In this document: positions 61,810-64,000 of the stretch, in pieces
Layout: each line of letters starts with the position of its first letter
Numbering within the stretch: position 1 is the first letter of the stretch
Origin: Bathynomus jamesi
Lineage: Eukaryota; Arthropoda; Malacostraca; Isopoda; Cirolanidae
Length of the DNA stretch: 64,000 nt
Assembly (NCBI GenBank): GCA_023014485.1
Contig: JAJOZX010008810.1
Span: forward strand, 1-64,000
Direction of reading: 5' to 3'
The notes under the pieces: generated by a model
What the model was told of the DNA's origin: nothing
The model's input: the letters and a program-made list of their open reading frames with translations, nothing else
Database searches by the model: none
Made by a program: the position numbers and the translations under genes

Positions 61810-64000
61810 GCAGGCTTTAGTTGTGGGTGACTTTAATTGCGCCAACGTGAAATACGATACAATGCAGAGAGACGCGAAGGTAATCGTTTAGTTAATTTTC
61901 TCGAAGATAGCTTTCTTATTCAAAAGGTTGGAGAACCTACGAGGTTGGACCTTATTTTAGGTTTAGTAATAACTACGGATGATAGGCTAATCACGGATCT
62001 TCAAGTAATAGAACAGTTAAGCAATAGCGATCACAATATGGTAGAGTTTGTCCTCTCAGTAAGTCACTCGAAACCAGCTAACTCGACTAAAATTCCCAAC
62101 TTCCAGCACGCAGACTTTTGTAAATTTCGAAATAAATTGTCACACGTCAATTGGGAAAACGTAATGGGGATCTCCAACGCAAAACTAATGTGGGAATCGT
62201 TTGAAACAGTATTTAGGACTATAAATGAGGAATGTGTACCGTACAAAATTAAGCGTGCGAAAGTAAACAACAAGCCCTTGTGGTTTACTTCTAGAGTAGG
62301 AGACATTATAAAGAGTAGAGATAGGGCTTATAGGCTACATAAGTGCGATAAAGACAATTTGTGGTTACGAAACAACTACATATCTCAAAGGCGTGAAGCG
62401 AAAAGTGTAATAAAAAAGTCCATCTCAATAGCTCGTGACGGTAAAGAAAACCCCAAGCGATTCTTTCAATACGTCAACCATAGGAATCCAGTAAAAAGTG
62501 TCTTGGGGCCGTTGAAAAATGTTAACGGAGAGCTAGTTTCTGAAAACAAGGAAATGGTTACCTTGCTAAACGAATTTTTTACGTCAGTTTTTACTATAGA
62601 AGTTGTAACGAATATCCCTACGGTCATAGACATAATACCTTTTGATAATAGTAATACCGGGTGTCTCATTCGAAATGAAACAACTTTGAAACCTTATAAT
62701 TTTTTATTGAATGATGCAAACAATGTAATATTTGCACAGTAAATAGTAATGTCATAAAATTTCATATGATATATGTGAATTATAACATTTAGATACATTA
62801 GATACATTGTGCATAGCATAATGTTTCCTTTTGTTAAGATCTTCACGTGTTATATGCTGAACAGTTTGAAGCTTATATGGATAGAGCTGCAGCCGCTTGC
62901 GCACGACTCTATGCACAGTTGAACGAGAAATCTGTAGTTCGACACTGGCACGACGGATGGACTTTCTCGGGCTACTACCAAAGGCGCCGCGTATTCGTTC
63001 AACATCTTCCAATCTTGTTCGCCCTACAGAGTGTTCCTTTAGAACACTGCCAGTCTCCTCAAATTTCTTGGTCCATGCATATAGGTCTCTTCTGGTGGGT
63101 GGTTCCTTGTGAAAGGTTGTACGGAATCACCAGTAGGGGACTTCAACTCAGCAATCCATAACACACACTTCGCTTTTTCTTGTGGGGTAAACATAATTCA
63201 ATCTGAAACAAACAAAAAACATTATGACAAAAAATTATGCATATGACGTAGTAACTGGTAAAATTTCAACATTCTCACATTAATACTTTAAAAATTAAAG
63301 AGTTTCAAAGTTGTTTAATTTCGAATGGGACACCCGGTATTTTGGATAATACTGTGGTTAGTGAAAGGGAGGTAATGGGCTATATTGATAAAATGAAAAT
63401 GCGTAAATCACCGGCGCCGGATTCCATATATCCCATACAACTAAAAGAATTAAAAGAAAGCATTGTTGTGCCGCTAACAAAGATTTTTAATGCGTCTGTT
63501 TCTGAAGGGTGCGTACCAGATAATTTCAAGTTAGCAAATATAACACCTATCTTTAAGAAAGGCGATAAAGGTGCGGCGGGAAATTATAGGCCAATCAGTT
63601 TAACGTCTGTTGTAGGTAAGCTACTGAAATCAATAATTAGGGTTCGTACAGTCGAACACTTAGAATTGCATAACTTGGTTAGAAATACGCACCATAGTTT
63701 TAGGCAAAACAAATCTTGCTTAACTAATCTTTTAGAATTTTTCCAAAGCGTGGTTGAAGTTTATGATAGTCATTGGGCGGTTGATGTAATGTATTTAGAT
63801 TTTCAAAAAGCGTTTGACACCGTACTGCACAAAAGACTCATTGAAAAAACTAAGGCGCATGGAATCAGGGATGTAGTAATAAATTGGATAGAAGAGTGGT
63901 TACGAGGTAGGAAACAGAGGGTGGGCATTGATGGAACGGAGTCGTGTTGGACTAATGTAGCGAGCGGCGTTCCTCAGGGCTCTGTATTTGGCCCCTTGCT
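61810..64000 (+). pseudogene. LINE E endonuclease-reverse transcriptase, partial
   Basis: LVVGDFNCANVKYDT (61,820-61,865) is in one frame. A single-base shift near 61,877 leads to a frame open from 61,837 to the mariner: NRLVNFLEDSFLIQKVGEPT, LDLILGLV, NSDHNMVEF (endonuclease), then KPLWFTSRVGDIIKSRDRAY and KENPKRFFQYVNHR (linker). Removing the mariner and one TA joins FDNSN directly to ILDNTVVSEREV in frame. Reverse transcriptase follows: RKSPAPDSIYPIQLKELK, NYRPISLTSVVGKLL, DVMYLDFQKAFDTVLHKRLI (first catalytic Asp) and ASGVPQGSVFGPLL at the edge. The catalytic Asp pair lies beyond the window. Confidence 0.85.
62657..63337 (-). mobile_element. Mariner-type deletion derivative inside LINE E
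   Basis: TIRs CCGGGTGTCTCATTCGAAAT and the complement ending CGAATGGGACACCCGG, with TA duplicated at both ends. Only the N-terminal transposase remains on the minus strand: MFTPQEKAKCVLWIAELKSP (about 63,194), then after frame changes SPRKSIRRASVELQISRSTV and LQLYPYKLQTVQHITREDLN (to about 62,820). The whole catalytic half is deleted. 681 bp. Confidence 0.88.

Larger units (their letters stand above)
61766..64000 (+). mobile_element. LINE family E (CR1-like), continues past window end
   Basis: 5' truncated at the (TA)n tract. It reads endonuclease, linker and reverse transcriptase, with a mariner inserted at 62,657-63,337. The element runs off the right edge. Confidence 0.87.

Overview
The window reads as AT-rich eukaryotic DNA from an arthropod, most likely a decapod crustacean. 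Three things point there. First, two intron-containing cuticle-protein genes carry the chitin-binding Rebers-Riddiford domain with the PESPFLPV / EFPHPIPDFVL tail seen in crustacean exoskeleton proteins. Second, CCTAA/TTAGG (arthropod telomere-type) motifs are scattered through interspersed repeats. Third, microsatellites such as (TA)n, (AAT)n, (GA)n and (AC)n are very dense. No bacterial-style operon, plasmid, phage or CRISPR is present.

Host genes are few. Two cuticle genes lie in the same orientation about 6 kb apart on the minus strand (25,640-27,385 and 33,180-34,349). Each has a tiny first exon (3 and 2 codons), a second exon with the secretion signal and half of the chitin-binding domain, and a third exon with the rest. 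A frame-shifted copy of a multicopy Cys-rich protein family lies at 54,216-56,009.

Nearly everything else is transposable elements, often nested. 0-9.7 kb: duplications, hairpins, a tRNA-derived SINE cluster arranged as a palindrome, three copies of a repeat with a CCTAA core, and a LINE/SINE-like element carrying a minisatellite. 10.6-13.4 kb: two deleted mariners, one with a hAT MITE inserted. 13.5-15.7 kb: an element with ~445-bp terminal inverted repeats (TIRs) and an intact 350-codon ORF. 15.8-21.5 kb: a LINE copy broken up by at least three later insertions. 22-31 kb: mariners, MITEs, foldbacks and cuticle gene 1. 33-39 kb: cuticle gene 2 and a 4.2-kb hAT element with a mariner inside. 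39-46.9 kb: a Penelope-like inverted pair, a pogo/Tigger remnant, an old LINE, a triple nest and a near-complete mariner. 47-54 kb: two LINE copies on the minus strand. 56.5-57.4 kb: two foldbacks. 57.7-64 kb: three LINEs, the last interrupted by a mariner and running off the window end.

Best candidates for something little described are: the long-TIR element with its clean ORF; a mariner lineage whose transposase-side end is tandemly doubled identically in two copies; a foldback/minisatellite family with a shared CCTAA core at four places; and a Penelope-like inverted pair with a hammerhead-like motif. Many coding remnants carry single-base frameshifts, so some breaks could be assembly errors rather than real decay.
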